Shown here in pieces: positions 6,710-15,299 of a stretch of 42,683 nucleotides of DNA. Both the position numbers and the translations under genes were made by a program. The DNA comes from Candidatus Mediterraneibacter merdigallinarum (lineage in GTDB: Bacteria > Bacillota > Clostridia > Lachnospirales > Lachnospiraceae): the NCBI GenBank assembly GCA_019117305.1, contig DWZZ01000128.1, positions 1 through 42,683 of the forward strand. The letters run 5' to 3'. The notes beneath the pieces are model-generated. The model saw only the letters and a list, made by a program, of their open reading frames with translations. It was not told where the DNA came from and did no database searches. Position 1 is the first letter of the stretch, and each line of letters starts with the position of its first letter.

Positions 6710-8518
6710 TTCGTCTACAAAGCGGGAAGGAGCCGTTTCCTTTCCGCTTTTTGTTTTCACGTAGCAGACCGTCAGTTTTTCTCTGGCCCGGGTCATGGCC
6801 ACATAAAAAAGCCTTCTTTCTTCCTCTGTCTGTGCGTCTGTTCTTGCTTTTTTATATGGAATTCTTCCCTCGTTTGCATCCAGAATAAATACTGTATGAA
6901 ACTCCAGGCCCTTAGCGGCATGAATCGTCATAAGCCTTACACCCTCCGGATTATCTTTCTTTTGTTTCTCCTGCAGAATATGTGTATATTCTTCCACATG
7001 CCGAAACCATTCTTCCAGGGTTCTGTAAGGCCTGGCGGCTTCTGCGATTTCCTCAATCACTTCCGTAAGATCGGTTCTTGGAATATTATGTGAAAATGCA
7101 TAATCTCTAAGGAAATCATCATATCCGATTCGCTTCCTTATATACTGAATTGCCGCATACGGCGCCATTTTTGCCAGCATCTTTACATCCCACTCAAACT
7201 GGTCAATCCGATCCATCATCCATTCTTTATCACAATAATGATTCCGGATATCTTCAAAGGATACTGCTCTCCCTGCCAGACTGTCTCTTCCGATATACCG
7301 CTTCGGCCGGTTCATAACCTGAAGAAAATCCTGTCTTCTTCTCTCTCCCATGGCGAGACGAAAATAAGCCTGAATATCTTTCCCGATAAAATGATTGTAA
7401 ATATTGGGCAGATGTTCCTTCATCTGGAAAGGGATCCGCCGTTCAACCAGCGCTTCCGCCACCGGCCCCGCATCTGTGTGGATGCGGAAAAGAACGGCTA
7501 TATCCTCCGGACGCACCCCGTCCGAAATGCATTTTTCTATTTCATCCAGAATATATTCTGCCTCTTCTGCCGGGTCAGCAAGTTCCTGAACATGAAGGCA
7601 GGCACCGCCCTTTCTGTATGCCTCCAGCTGTTTTTCAAACCTTCTCTCATTGTGGCGGATCACTTTCAGGGAATTTCGGACAATATACTCTGTAGAACGG
7701 TAATTCATACCCAGCAGGATCTGGTCTGCCTGGGGATAATCTTTCCGGAACTGAAACATCAGCTCACTGTCAGCTCCGCGGAACCCATAGATTGCCTGAT
7801 CATCATCTCCCACCACAAAAAGATTATTCTGGGGCAGAGCAAGGAGCCGGATCACATCATACTGAATCCGGTTAATGTCCTGAAACTCATCAATCAGAAT
7901 ATAGCGGAACTTTCTCTGCCATCCTTCCAGCACCTCAGGCCGTGAAGACAGCAGATTATAACAGAGAACAAGCATATCGTCAAAATCAATCTTCCTTCTC
8001 TGCTTTCTCTCCTCCTCATACCGGCTGTAGATCTCCCGGAATGTTTCTATACTGCATTTTTCCGGGACATACTCCTCCACATCCAGGCGGTTATTTTTGA
8101 TTTTTCCGATCTCCGCGGCAATATCTAAGATAAAATCCTCCTCATCAGAAACTTCCGCTTCCTGTCTGCTGATCACTTCTCTCAGCAGCTGATATTTTTC
8201 TTCTTCAGAGAGAATATTCTGTCCGCTCATCCGATAGGTACATCTCAGAATTCCGTAAAAGATCCCGTGAAATGTTCCCGCCGTAACCGGAAGATTTTTC
8301 TTTCCCATGAGCGAACATAGCCTGTTTTTCATCTCCTGGGCCGCAAAACGGGTAAAAGTAACGACCAGAATTTCTTCTGGTCTTACATTGCATTTTTCAA
8401 TCAGATATTTGATTCTGTTCACAATGGTAAGCGTTTTTCCTGATCCCGGTCCTGCAAGGACCAGGCAGGGGCCGTCTTTGTGAGAGACGGCTTTCGCCTG
8501 CGTCTTATTTAAACTCAT
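6692..8518 (-). CDS. UvrD/PcrA-type ATP-dependent DNA helicase (short form)
   Basis: A 608-residue superfamily 1A helicase that would translocate 3' to 5' on DNA in repair or replication restart. All core motifs are visible: NKTQAKAV, GPGSGKT (about 23-29), TFTRFAAQEM, DEFQDIN (near 211-217), GDDDQAIYGFRGA, MNYRST, TIHAAKGLEF and VAMTRAREKL near the end. PcrA and UvrD are usually above 700 residues; this one stops shortly after motif VI and lacks the C-terminal extension that includes the RNA-polymerase-contacting Tudor-like region. It therefore looks like a paralogue rather than the main PcrA. It lies 16 bases downstream of gltX and probably shares its transcript. Confidence 0.92.
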   Translation of the reverse strand: MSLNKTQAKAVSHKDGPCLVLAGPGSGKTLTIVNRIKYLIEKCNVRPEEILVVTFTRFAAQEMKNRLCSLMGKKNLPVTAGTFHGIFYGILRCTYRMSGQNILSEEEKYQLLREVISRQEAEVSDEEDFILDIAAEIGKIKNNRLDVEEYVPEKCSIETFREIYSRYEEERKQRRKIDFDDMLVLCYNLLSSRPEVLEGWQRKFRYILIDEFQDINRIQYDVIRLLALPQNNLFVVGDDDQAIYGFRGADSELMFQFRKDYPQADQILLGMNYRSTEYIVRNSLKVIRHNERRFEKQLEAYRKGGACLHVQELADPAEEAEYILDEIEKCISDGVRPEDIAVLFRIHTDAGPVAEALVERRIPFQMKEHLPNIYNHFIGKDIQAYFRLAMGERRRQDFLQVMNRPKRYIGRDSLAGRAVSFEDIRNHYCDKEWMMDRIDQFEWDVKMLAKMAPYAAIQYIRKRIGYDDFLRDYAFSHNIPRTDLTEVIEEIAEAARPYRTLEEWFRHVEEYTHILQEKQKKDNPEGVRLMTIHAAKGLEFHTVFILDANEGRIPYKKARTDAQTEEERRLFYVAMTRAREKLTVCYVKTKSGKETAPSRFVDELLDVV

Positions 8519-8534
8519 ACGTTCCTTTCCTGTG

Positions 8535-10004
8535 TTACTGCTGCTGTTCGGTCAGCTTCCGGATTCCGCAGCGGATCCGTTTAAGAGTCTCCTCTTTCTG
8601 AAGCACTTCCATAATCTCTGTTGCTCCGCCCGGTGTATTCTGTTTTCCTGACACTGCGGTCCGGATGGGCCACATCACATACCCGATCTTGTACCCTTTC
8701 TCTCCCGCAAACGCTTTCAGCGTCTCGAAAAGGGCGTCGTTGCTGTAGTCCTCCTGGGCCTCCAGAACGGGAAGCACTTCCTGAAGAAGCGCCAGTCCTT
8801 TCTGCGCGTCTGTTTTCATCTTTTTATGTGTATACAGCGCCGTATCATATTCCGGCAATTCCTCAAAGAAGTCGATCTGCTCCGCAATGTCCGGGAAAAT
8901 CTCAATTCTTGTCTTTACAAGAGCCGCGATCTTTTTCAAATCAAAGTCCTTTGTAATTACTTTGCGGATATAGGGCTCAGCCAGCTCATAGAATTCTTCG
9001 AAGTCCATTGCCTTTAAATATTCCCCGTTCATCCATTTCAGCTTCACCGTGTCAAATACAGCTGGAGATTTACTCATATGCCGGTAATCGAACTCTTTCA
9101 CCAGCTCCTCCAGAGAGAAGATCTCCCGGTTATCCTCCGGGCACCAGCCGAGGAGAGCCACATAATTAACAACAGCCCGGGATACAAATCCCTGGTCTAT
9201 CAGATCTTCATAAGAGGAGTGACCGCTTCTCTTGCTCAGTTTCTTGTGATTTTCGTCCGTAATCAGCGGACAGTGTACATATACCGGAACTTCCCAGCCG
9301 AATGCTTCATAAAGACGGTTGTACTTCGGAGCTGAGGAAAGGTATTCATTTCCCCTTACGACATGGGTAATCTCCATCAGATGATCATCTACTACATTTG
9401 CAAAATTATAAGTAGGAAAGCCGTCAGACTTAATCAGAATCATATCGTCCAGCTCCGCGTTCGGAACTGTAATGTCTCCATAAATTTCATCATGGAAAGT
9501 AGTCTCTCCCTCATTTGGCACGTTCAGCCGTATTACCCATGGTTTGCCCGCGGCCAGATTGGCCTCGACTTCTTCCCGGCTCAGACCCAGGCAGTGTTTA
9601 TCATACACTACGATATCTGTCCCGTCATCTGAAACTGTCGTCTTCAGAGAATCCAGTCTTTCTTTATCACAGAAGCAGTAATATGCATCTCCCTGTTCCA
9701 CAAGCTGCTTTGCATAATCCAGATAAATGCCGCGGGCCTGTCTTTCACTCTGTACATATGGTCCGTATCCTCCGTCTTTATCGGGACCTTCATCATGAAC
9801 CAGTCCTGTCTTTTCCAGAGTTCTGTATATAATATCAAGAGCCTCTTCCACATATCTCTCCTGATCTGTATCTTCAATCCGCAGTACAAAGTCTCCTCCC
9901 TCATGTTTCGCGATCAGATACGCATAAAGTGCTGTACGCAGATTTCCTACATGCATCCGGCCCGTAGGACTGGGTGCGAATCTTGTTCTAACTTTCTTAT
10001 TCAT
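8535..10004 (-). CDS. gltX: Glutamate--tRNA ligase
   Basis: A full-length (489 residues) class I aminoacyl-tRNA synthetase that charges tRNA-Glu, and tRNA-Gln where GatCAB is used. The HIGH-type motif is in [19 protein letters not shown] (about 9-27), EDTDQERY follows, and the KMSKS-type motif is KLSKRSG near residue 255. The C-terminal helical anticodon-binding domain is present. The gene begins 24 bases after the Sir2-like gene and is followed within 16 bases by the helicase, so the three seem to form one transcriptional unit. No T-box or other leader is visible before it. Confidence 0.97.
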   Translation of the reverse strand: MNKKVRTRFAPSPTGRMHVGNLRTALYAYLIAKHEGGDFVLRIEDTDQERYVEEALDIIYRTLEKTGLVHDEGPDKDGGYGPYVQSERQARGIYLDYAKQLVEQGDAYYCFCDKERLDSLKTTVSDDGTDIVVYDKHCLGLSREEVEANLAAGKPWVIRLNVPNEGETTFHDEIYGDITVPNAELDDMILIKSDGFPTYNFANVVDDHLMEITHVVRGNEYLSSAPKYNRLYEAFGWEVPVYVHCPLITDENHKKLSKRSGHSSYEDLIDQGFVSRAVVNYVALLGWCPEDNREIFSLEELVKEFDYRHMSKSPAVFDTVKLKWMNGEYLKAMDFEEFYELAEPYIRKVITKDFDLKKIAALVKTRIEIFPDIAEQIDFFEELPEYDTALYTHKKMKTDAQKGLALLQEVLPVLEAQEDYSNDALFETLKAFAGEKGYKIGYVMWPIRTAVSGKQNTPGGATEIMEVLQKEETLKRIRCGIRKLTEQQQ

Positions 10005-10028
10005 GTCTTCTCTCCAATTTCAGTTTTA

Positions 10029-10784
10029 TTACCTGTTTGTTCTGGATTCATATTCTGAAACCAGTTTTTCAAGGAATTCGTCACATCTGCCATAAACAAT
10101 CTCATCTGCATGCTGATCAGAATAATGTTCCGAATCCGTTACGAGAATCAGGTTTGTCCCCGTATAATACTGAAGCAGCTGACTGCACAGCGGGGAATGC
10201 AGGCTTGCCCCCAGAACAATAAGCGCCTCTGCTCTGGAAACTTCCTCTGCCGCTCTTGTCATAAGAGCATTGTTGACCATCTCGCCGAACAGGCAGACCT
10301 GGGGGCGGATCGCCACAAGGCACTGTTCACACAGCGGCACTCCTTTGGCTGCCATAATATATTCTATAGAATATTGTTTTCCACAGTTCGGGCAAATATT
10401 ATCCATAATGGAACCCTTCATTTCGACCACACCGGTACACCCGGCTCTTTTTTCCAGCCCGGCGATCCGACGGGTAACTATGGACTGAACTTTACCATAG
10501 TCCTGAAGTTTTTTCAGATATATATAACCTTTTCCGGGCGGAGTTATCTGGGCTTTACTAAGCATGACTTCTTTATACATCCGGAAGAACAGTTCCTTCC
10601 GGGCCGAATAAAATCCGCTGCTGAATATTTCCTCATAAGAATACCCGTATTTATTTTCAATTTCATACGATTCCTCTCCGTCTCTTAACAGGGGATACCC
10701 GCTCTCCAGCAGCATCCCCGACCCTGTAAGAACCACTGTATACCTGCTATTTTCCAGAATCTGAAGTATGCCATTCTCTCTCAT
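10029..10784 (-). CDS. Sir2-like protein with altered catalytic residues
   Basis: A 251-residue sirtuin-fold protein. Matches to sirtuins are VLTGSGMLLESGYPLLRD (TGAGISAESG...FR), zinc Cys pairs C131/C134 and C152/C155, IRPQVCLFGEM and VLGASLHSPL. The catalytic positions differ: the TQNID motif reads TRRIA (R105, R106, A108) and the catalytic HG reads KG (K123 in EMKGS). Known sirtuins need this His and the Asn/Asp of NID for NAD-dependent deacylation, so this protein is probably not a deacylase, though it may still bind NAD or ADP-ribose. The start is residue 10 of the longest reading frame, because AAGGAGGG lies at the right distance only from this ATG. It heads the unit with gltX and the helicase. 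Confidence 0.85.
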   Translation of the reverse strand: MRENGILQILENSRYTVVLTGSGMLLESGYPLLRDGEESYEIENKYGYSYEEIFSSGFYSARKELFFRMYKEVMLSKAQITPPGKGYIYLKKLQDYGKVQSIVTRRIAGLEKRAGCTGVVEMKGSIMDNICPNCGKQYSIEYIMAAKGVPLCEQCLVAIRPQVCLFGEMVNNALMTRAAEEVSRAEALIVLGASLHSPLCSQLLQYYTGTNLILVTDSEHYSDQHADEIVYGRCDEFLEKLVSEYESRTNR

Positions 10785-10838
10785 AAAGAACCCTCCTTCC
10801 CATTGCCGCACATATAGATCAGACGGCCGGCGTTCATC

Positions 10839-10869
10839 CTTGTTTTATAATTAAATATTATAAAACAAG
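10839..10869. repeat. Perfect 13-bp palindrome over the Sir2-like promoter
   Basis: The arms CTTGTTTTATAAT and ATTATAAAACAAG are perfect inverted repeats around a 5-base centre. The palindrome contains the -10 box of the Sir2-like gene and the probable transcription start, which is typical of an operator. It is not followed by T residues and so does not look like a terminator. Confidence 0.7.
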
Positions 10870-10885
10870 TCGGGTTATTCTTCAA
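10857..10885 (-). promoter_or_regulatory. Promoter of the Sir2-like gene and gltX
   Basis: On the minus strand TTGAAG (10880-10885) and TATAAT (10857-10862) are 17 bases apart, about 75 bases before the start codon. The -10 box lies inside the 10839-10869 palindrome, so a dimeric repressor bound there would block initiation. Confidence 0.7.
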
Positions 10886-10908
10886 CAAAGAAAACCGGCA
10901 TTCTCTTT

Positions 10909-11994
10909 TTATAATCTTTTCAGTATCTCAATTTCTTCCGGGACGTTTCCCACATCTTCCAACACGCATCCTCTGGCATCCAGTTTGGAAAGCGCAGCGC
11001 CCTTAAATGCATCCGATGCAAAGCGGACTACCTCAGAAGGTACTCTGTATATTCCGATTCTGGCAGACGGAAATGCGAAAAGACATGTGCCTCCGTCAGA
11101 GAAAAGGACTCCATCTGCGGACACATAGTTTCCGGAAGATTCTACACTGAACCACTCCAGCTGACAGAGTCCCGCAAACGCGCCTTCTTCAATATGTGTA
11201 ATATTGGCAGGGATATGTATCTCACGAATCCCCTCGGGCGCAGACAGAAACGCTCCGGAAGCAATTGCCGTACAGCCCTCCGACGGCAGAGTCAGACGGC
11301 TGCCTTCCATAACGGATTCCGGTTCCGCAATACCGCAGATTGTCCCGGTCTCATCTACAAGAAATCCTTCTACTATTGTGCCTTCGTAAGATCCGGACGG
11401 GGAAGGAGGAAGGGAATCCGCAGGAATATCCCCGGGCTTCGCAGGAATTTCTTCTTGTATTTCCTCCGGAATATCGACTGCAATATCACTGGTTTCCTCT
11501 TTCATGCTGCCGGAAGTATCCGGAAATTTGTCCGGAATTATCAAAGCCGGCAGATCGGCGGTGCTGTTTTCTGACAGTATATTTTCCCGTACTGTGCTTC
11601 CGCCTGATATCTTCTTCGTTTCTTCTGAATTACCCGTAAAGCGATTCGTACCTGCCGCAGATAATGCATGTTCCATATCTGCGGCGGCTTCTGCAGCCAG
11701 CCCGGAAAGTACACCGCACATATTCTTTACATCCGCAGTATATCTGCCTGATCCCAGGATTCTGTATCCGATTTCAAATGCTTCCGTTATTCTGGTATCC
11801 GAAAGATCCGTCTTATAAAAATTCTCACTTTCTGTTTCCCGCCCCGGCGTCCCGGCCGGCGGCACAACATTGTGGGAACTCACAACTGTGCCCAGCAGCA
11901 GACACAGCAGGATACCGACCGCAAGAAATTCTGTAAATCGATGAATGTATTTCTCCGGATTTTCACCTGCATAAAATTTTGCGCACCATTCCAT
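10909..11994 (-). CDS. Membrane-anchored leucine-rich repeat (LRR_5/BspA-like) protein
   Basis: A 361-residue protein with a short cytosolic N-terminus, one membrane segment (about 25-42) and a large outer part. After a low-complexity Glu/Ser/Pro-rich stalk (about 120-205), the region 205-355 has LRR_5-type repeats: IASGAFLSAPEGIREIHIP, ITHIEEGAFAGLCQLEWFSV and VRFASDAFKGAALSKLDARG, the spaced xxAFxGxxxLxxIxIP pattern seen in BspA-like surface proteins. The part between the repeats (NYVSADGVLFSDGGTCLFAFP) is also typical. The role is unknown; family members often serve in surface adhesion. It lies between the purB terminator and the Sir2-like promoter and seems monocistronic. Confidence 0.8.
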   Translation of the reverse strand: MEWCAKFYAGENPEKYIHRFTEFLAVGILLCLLLGTVVSSHNVVPPAGTPGRETESENFYKTDLSDTRITEAFEIGYRILGSGRYTADVKNMCGVLSGLAAEAAADMEHALSAAGTNRFTGNSEETKKISGGSTVRENILSENSTADLPALIIPDKFPDTSGSMKEETSDIAVDIPEEIQEEIPAKPGDIPADSLPPSPSGSYEGTIVEGFLVDETGTICGIAEPESVMEGSRLTLPSEGCTAIASGAFLSAPEGIREIHIPANITHIEEGAFAGLCQLEWFSVESSGNYVSADGVLFSDGGTCLFAFPSARIGIYRVPSEVVRFASDAFKGAALSKLDARGCVLEDVGNVPEEIEILKRL

Positions 11995-12105
11995 AATCTC
12001 AATCCCTGTCCTTTCTTTTTTACGGAAACAGGATATGTAAAGCTGTCCCGTTTATACACCACATGGAAAAAAATACCATTCATATTTCGAAGATAAGGTA
12101 TCAGA

Positions 12106-12140
12106 GAAAAAGGAATGCCGCAATTCTTTGCAACATTCCT
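12106..12140 (-). terminator. Terminator after purB
   Basis: Read on the minus strand, AGGAATG-TT-GCAA pairs with TTGC-GG-CATTCCT around an AGAA loop and is followed by TTTTT. It lies about 40 bases after the purB stop and ends the purF-purB unit. Confidence 0.8.
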
Positions 12141-12178
12141 TTGCATTTTTAATAATTGCATCTGTCCGTAGCGGATTT

Positions 12179-13612
12179 TTATACCTGAATTTCTGCTTTA
12201 ATTCCGAGTACATCCTTATTTTCTTCCAGAAGAGGAGAAATTACATCCCGGAGATACTTTTCTACCTGTTCTTTGGCGCGTCCTACATATTTTGACGGAT
12301 CCATTGTCTTTTTCAGATCATCATAACTCAGATTGAAAGCCGGATCCTGAGCGATCAGCTCCAGAAGATTATTGTCAAGTCCTTTTTCTTTCACGTTTCT
12401 GCCGGCTTCCATGGAAAGCTCCCTGATTCTCTCATGCAGTTCCTGCCTGTCTCCGCCTGCTTTTACCGCATCCATCATAATATTTTCTGTTGCCATAAAC
12501 GGAAGCTCAGACATCAGTCTTTTTTCTATAACTTTCGGATATACAACCAGTCCGTCCACTACATTCAGGCACAGATCCAGTATTCCGTCAATTGCAAGAA
12601 AGCCTTCCGGTACGCTCAGACGCTTGTTTGCAGAATCATCCAGCGTTCTTTCAAACCACTGTGAAGCAGAAGTTATGGCCGGATTCAGAGCATCAATCAT
12701 AACATATCTGGAAAGAGACGCAATTCTCTCGCTTCTCATAGGGTTTCTCTTATATGCCATGGCAGAAGAACCAATCTGAGTCTTTTCAAAGGGTTCCTCC
12801 ACTTCCTTCAGATGCTGAAGCAGACGGATGTCATTCGAAAACTTGTGCGCGCTGGCAGCAATTCCTGCAAGCACATTCAGCACTCTTGTATCCACCTTTC
12901 TGGAATAGGTCTGTCCGGATACAGGATAACATGCTGAAAATCCCATTTTCTCCGCAATCATGGGATCAATTTTATCAATTGTCTCCTGATCTCCGTCAAA
13001 AAGCTCCAGGAAGCTGGCCTGCGTCCCTGTAGTTCCTTTTGAACCAAGAAGTTTCAAACTGCCCAGAACATAGTCCAGATCTTCCAGATCCATTGTGAAC
13101 TCATGCATCCACAGGGTTGCTCTTTTTCCAACCGTGGTAGGCTGGGCCGGCTGAAAATGCGTAAATGCAAGTGTAGGCTGAGCTTTCTGCTTTTCCGCGA
13201 AATCCGCCAGTTCCGCGATTACGTTAATCAGTTTTTTTCGTACAAGCTTCAGGGCATCTGCCATCAGTATAATATCCGTATTATCTCCTACATAGCAGGA
13301 TGTAGCTCCCAGATGAATAATTCCTTTGGCCTTCGGGCACTGTACTCCATAAGCATATACATGAGACATAACATCGTGACGCACAACTTTTTCTCTCTCT
13401 TTTGCCACGTCATAATTAATGTCATCAGCATGCGCCTTCAGTTCCTCAATCTGCTCGTCCGTAATATTTAACCCAAGCTCTTTTTCAGTCTCCGCAAGAG
13501 CTATCCATAATTTTCTCCATGTCCGGAACTTTTTGTCCGGAGAGAAAATGTACTGCATCTCTCTGCTGGCATAGCGCTCTGAAAGCGGGCTGACATAACG
13601 GTCATTTGACAT
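12179..13612 (-). CDS. purB: Adenylosuccinate lyase
   Basis: PurB catalyses two fumarate-releasing steps: SAICAR to AICAR and adenylosuccinate to AMP. The 477-residue protein has the fumarase/aspartase-superfamily signature SSAMAYKRNPMRSE (near 280-293), TSCYVGDNTDII near 108-119 and the His-containing THFQPAQPTT. The start was moved in from the longest frame to MSNDRYVSPLSERYAS because AAGGAGGAAG lies just before that ATG. It follows purF by about 60 bases on the same strand, so purine synthesis steps are coexpressed, and a strong terminator follows. Length and motifs are complete. Confidence 0.96.
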   Translation of the reverse strand: MSNDRYVSPLSERYASREMQYIFSPDKKFRTWRKLWIALAETEKELGLNITDEQIEELKAHADDINYDVAKEREKVVRHDVMSHVYAYGVQCPKAKGIIHLGATSCYVGDNTDIILMADALKLVRKKLINVIAELADFAEKQKAQPTLAFTHFQPAQPTTVGKRATLWMHEFTMDLEDLDYVLGSLKLLGSKGTTGTQASFLELFDGDQETIDKIDPMIAEKMGFSACYPVSGQTYSRKVDTRVLNVLAGIAASAHKFSNDIRLLQHLKEVEEPFEKTQIGSSAMAYKRNPMRSERIASLSRYVMIDALNPAITSASQWFERTLDDSANKRLSVPEGFLAIDGILDLCLNVVDGLVVYPKVIEKRLMSELPFMATENIMMDAVKAGGDRQELHERIRELSMEAGRNVKEKGLDNNLLELIAQDPAFNLSYDDLKKTMDPSKYVGRAKEQVEKYLRDVISPLLEENKDVLGIKAEIQV

Positions 13613-13674
13613 AATTTCTTCCTCCTTAAACTTTAGTTTGCATTGCCTGCGGTAACATTTCAGCACCGGGTGTT

Positions 13675-15102
13675 TTACTCAAATGCATGACTGATATCTC
13701 TGTCAGGTACCTTCATCGGATACCTGCCGGTAAAACATGCGTCACAGTATTTTAAATCTCCGACCATGTCTTTGAGTTTTTCAATCTCCATATATCCCAG
13801 TGAATCCGCGCCAATCATCTTTCTGATTTCCTCTGTCGTGTGTGAATGGGCAATCAGCTGCTCATTGGAAGGCACATCCGTCCCAAAATAACAGGGGTAC
13901 AGAAACGGCGGGGAACTGATTCTGACATGTACCTCCTTCGCCCCTGCAGCTTTCAGCATTTTTATAATATTTGCACATGTAGTTCCCCGGACAATCGAAT
14001 CATCTACCATAATAATACGTTTTCCCCGTACGACTTCAGGGATTACGCTCAGCTTAATCTTTACACTGGACACACGTTCACTCTGGCTTGGCTTAATAAA
14101 CGTCCTTCCCACATAACTGTTTTTATGGAATGCCATACCATAGGGGATTCCGGAATGCTCTGAATATCCTTTCGCGGCTACCAGACCGGAATCCGGCACC
14201 CCTACGACAAGGTCGGCATCCACAGGATAGGATTCTGCAAGAGCTTTTCCGGCAAGAATACGGGAATGATATACATTCACACCATCAATGGTACTGTCTG
14301 TCCGGGCAAAATAGATATACTCAAAAATGCATCTGGCCTGTTTTTCCTCAGGAACTGCCATACTCATATCGGACTCGATTCCGTTCTTTGTGATGGTCAC
14401 AATCTCGCCGGGACGGACATCACGTATAAATTCTGCATCCACAGCCGCAATCGCGCAGCTCTCCGACGCCAGGAAATAGGTATTATCTTTTTTTCCGATG
14501 CACAGAGGCTTCAGACCGAACGGATCTCTTGCTCCGATCATCTTTCTGGGACTGTTTACCACAAGGGCATAGGCTCCCCTGATCTTCTGCATTGCATTCT
14601 TTACGGCAATTTCCGCCTTATGGGCATTCAGCCGCTCCCTGGCAATATGGTAGGCAATTACTTCAGAGTCAATAGTCGTCTGAAAAATCGCCCCTGTACA
14701 TTCCAGCTCCCTGCGCAGCTCAATGGCATTAACCAGATTTCCATTATGTGCAATGGCAAGAGTCCCCTTTACATAGTTGATTACCAGCGGCTGGGCATTT
14801 TCCACACGGGTTCCTCCGGCAGTAGAATAGCGGACATGACCCACTCCCAGGTTTCCTTTCAGTTTTGAAAGAGTTTCCTGGTCAAACACATCATCAACAT
14901 GTCCCAGTCCTTTTTCCGAAATCACTTTTCTCTGTCCAAAAGTATCCGTAACAGCAATCCCGCAGCTTTCCTGCCCTCTGTGCTGAAGCGCAAACAGTCC
15001 GTAATAAATCGAAGGGACAACGTCACCGCCGTCCACATCATAAGCGCCGAACACTCCGCATTCTTCACCGAGTCCGGTAGTTACTTTTTCAAAATCACTC
15101 AT
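13675..15102 (-). CDS. purF: Amidophosphoribosyltransferase
   Basis: PurF makes phosphoribosylamine from PRPP and glutamine, the first committed step of purine synthesis. The 475-residue protein has an N-terminal glutaminase domain whose nucleophilic Cys lies in EECGVFGAYD after a short propeptide, as in the B. subtilis enzyme. The C-terminal phosphoribosyltransferase domain has the PRPP loop IIMVDDSIVRGTTCANII. Cys residues near the end (YCDACFTGRYPM) and an internal Cys fit the Fe-S cluster type. The ribosome site is AAGGAG. A strong promoter and a leader of about 140 bases with two hairpins precede it, suggesting control of expression at the RNA level or by a repressor. Confidence 0.97.
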   Translation of the reverse strand: MSDFEKVTTGLGEECGVFGAYDVDGGDVVPSIYYGLFALQHRGQESCGIAVTDTFGQRKVISEKGLGHVDDVFDQETLSKLKGNLGVGHVRYSTAGGTRVENAQPLVINYVKGTLAIAHNGNLVNAIELRRELECTGAIFQTTIDSEVIAYHIARERLNAHKAEIAVKNAMQKIRGAYALVVNSPRKMIGARDPFGLKPLCIGKKDNTYFLASESCAIAAVDAEFIRDVRPGEIVTITKNGIESDMSMAVPEEKQARCIFEYIYFARTDSTIDGVNVYHSRILAGKALAESYPVDADLVVGVPDSGLVAAKGYSEHSGIPYGMAFHKNSYVGRTFIKPSQSERVSSVKIKLSVIPEVVRGKRIIMVDDSIVRGTTCANIIKMLKAAGAKEVHVRISSPPFLYPCYFGTDVPSNEQLIAHSHTTEEIRKMIGADSLGYMEIEKLKDMVGDLKYCDACFTGRYPMKVPDRDISHAFE

Positions 15103-15246
15103 GTAAAATTCGCTCCTTATCAGTTCTGTATGCCGAACACCTGATTTTCAGCTATTCTCAGGCATCCCCCAATCGGCACATTCGTGTATTCAAGTATGTA
15201 ATCAGCTGAACCGGCATTTCATTCCCCTGTAAACGCCGGTTCCGCA
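15103..15246 (-). promoter_or_regulatory. Structured leader of purF, type unassigned
   Basis: The leader of about 140 bases contains two clear stem-loops on the minus strand. One pairs GAACCGGC with GCCGGTTC (15208-15242). The other pairs TGCCGA with TCGGCA and, inside, CCTGA with TCAGG (15131-15178), ending about 30 bases before the start codon. I could not match it to the purine, PRPP, ZTP, THF or TPP riboswitch consensus. It may be an unrecognised regulatory RNA or simple secondary structure. Confidence 0.45.
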
Positions 15247-15252
15247 GACTTG

Positions 15253-15281
15253 ATTATAATATAAGGCAGAGGGAAAATCAA
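15253..15281 (-). promoter_or_regulatory. Promoter of purF-purB
   Basis: On the minus strand TTGATT (15276-15281) and TATAAT (15253-15258) are 17 bases apart. The -35 box lies in the loop of the hairpin that follows the upstream transporter gene. Confidence 0.7.
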
Positions 15282-15298
15282 CATCCACTCTGCCTTAT
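15261..15298 (-). terminator. Probable terminator after the amino-acid transporter operon
   Basis: A perfect 11-bp inverted repeat (ATAAGGCAGAG / CTCTGCCTTAT) directly follows the stop codon of the ATPase gene. The sequence after the stem is only moderately T-rich (ATTATAAT), so termination may be partial. It overlaps the purF promoter. Confidence 0.5.
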
Positions 15299-15299
15299 T

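Noticed and set aside
15131-15178. Resemblance of GGGGGATGCCTGAGAATA in the purF leader to a TPP riboswitch
   Set aside because: Only the CTGAGA-like piece matches; the other TPP elements (ACCTGATCTGG, the second pyrophosphate-binding stem) are missing and the gene is a purine gene.
15120-15200. Possible PurR boxes (CCGAAC-like) near purF
   Set aside because: CCGAACAC and ACGAATGT are present, but they lie downstream of the promoter with the wrong spacing and poor match to paired PurR boxes.
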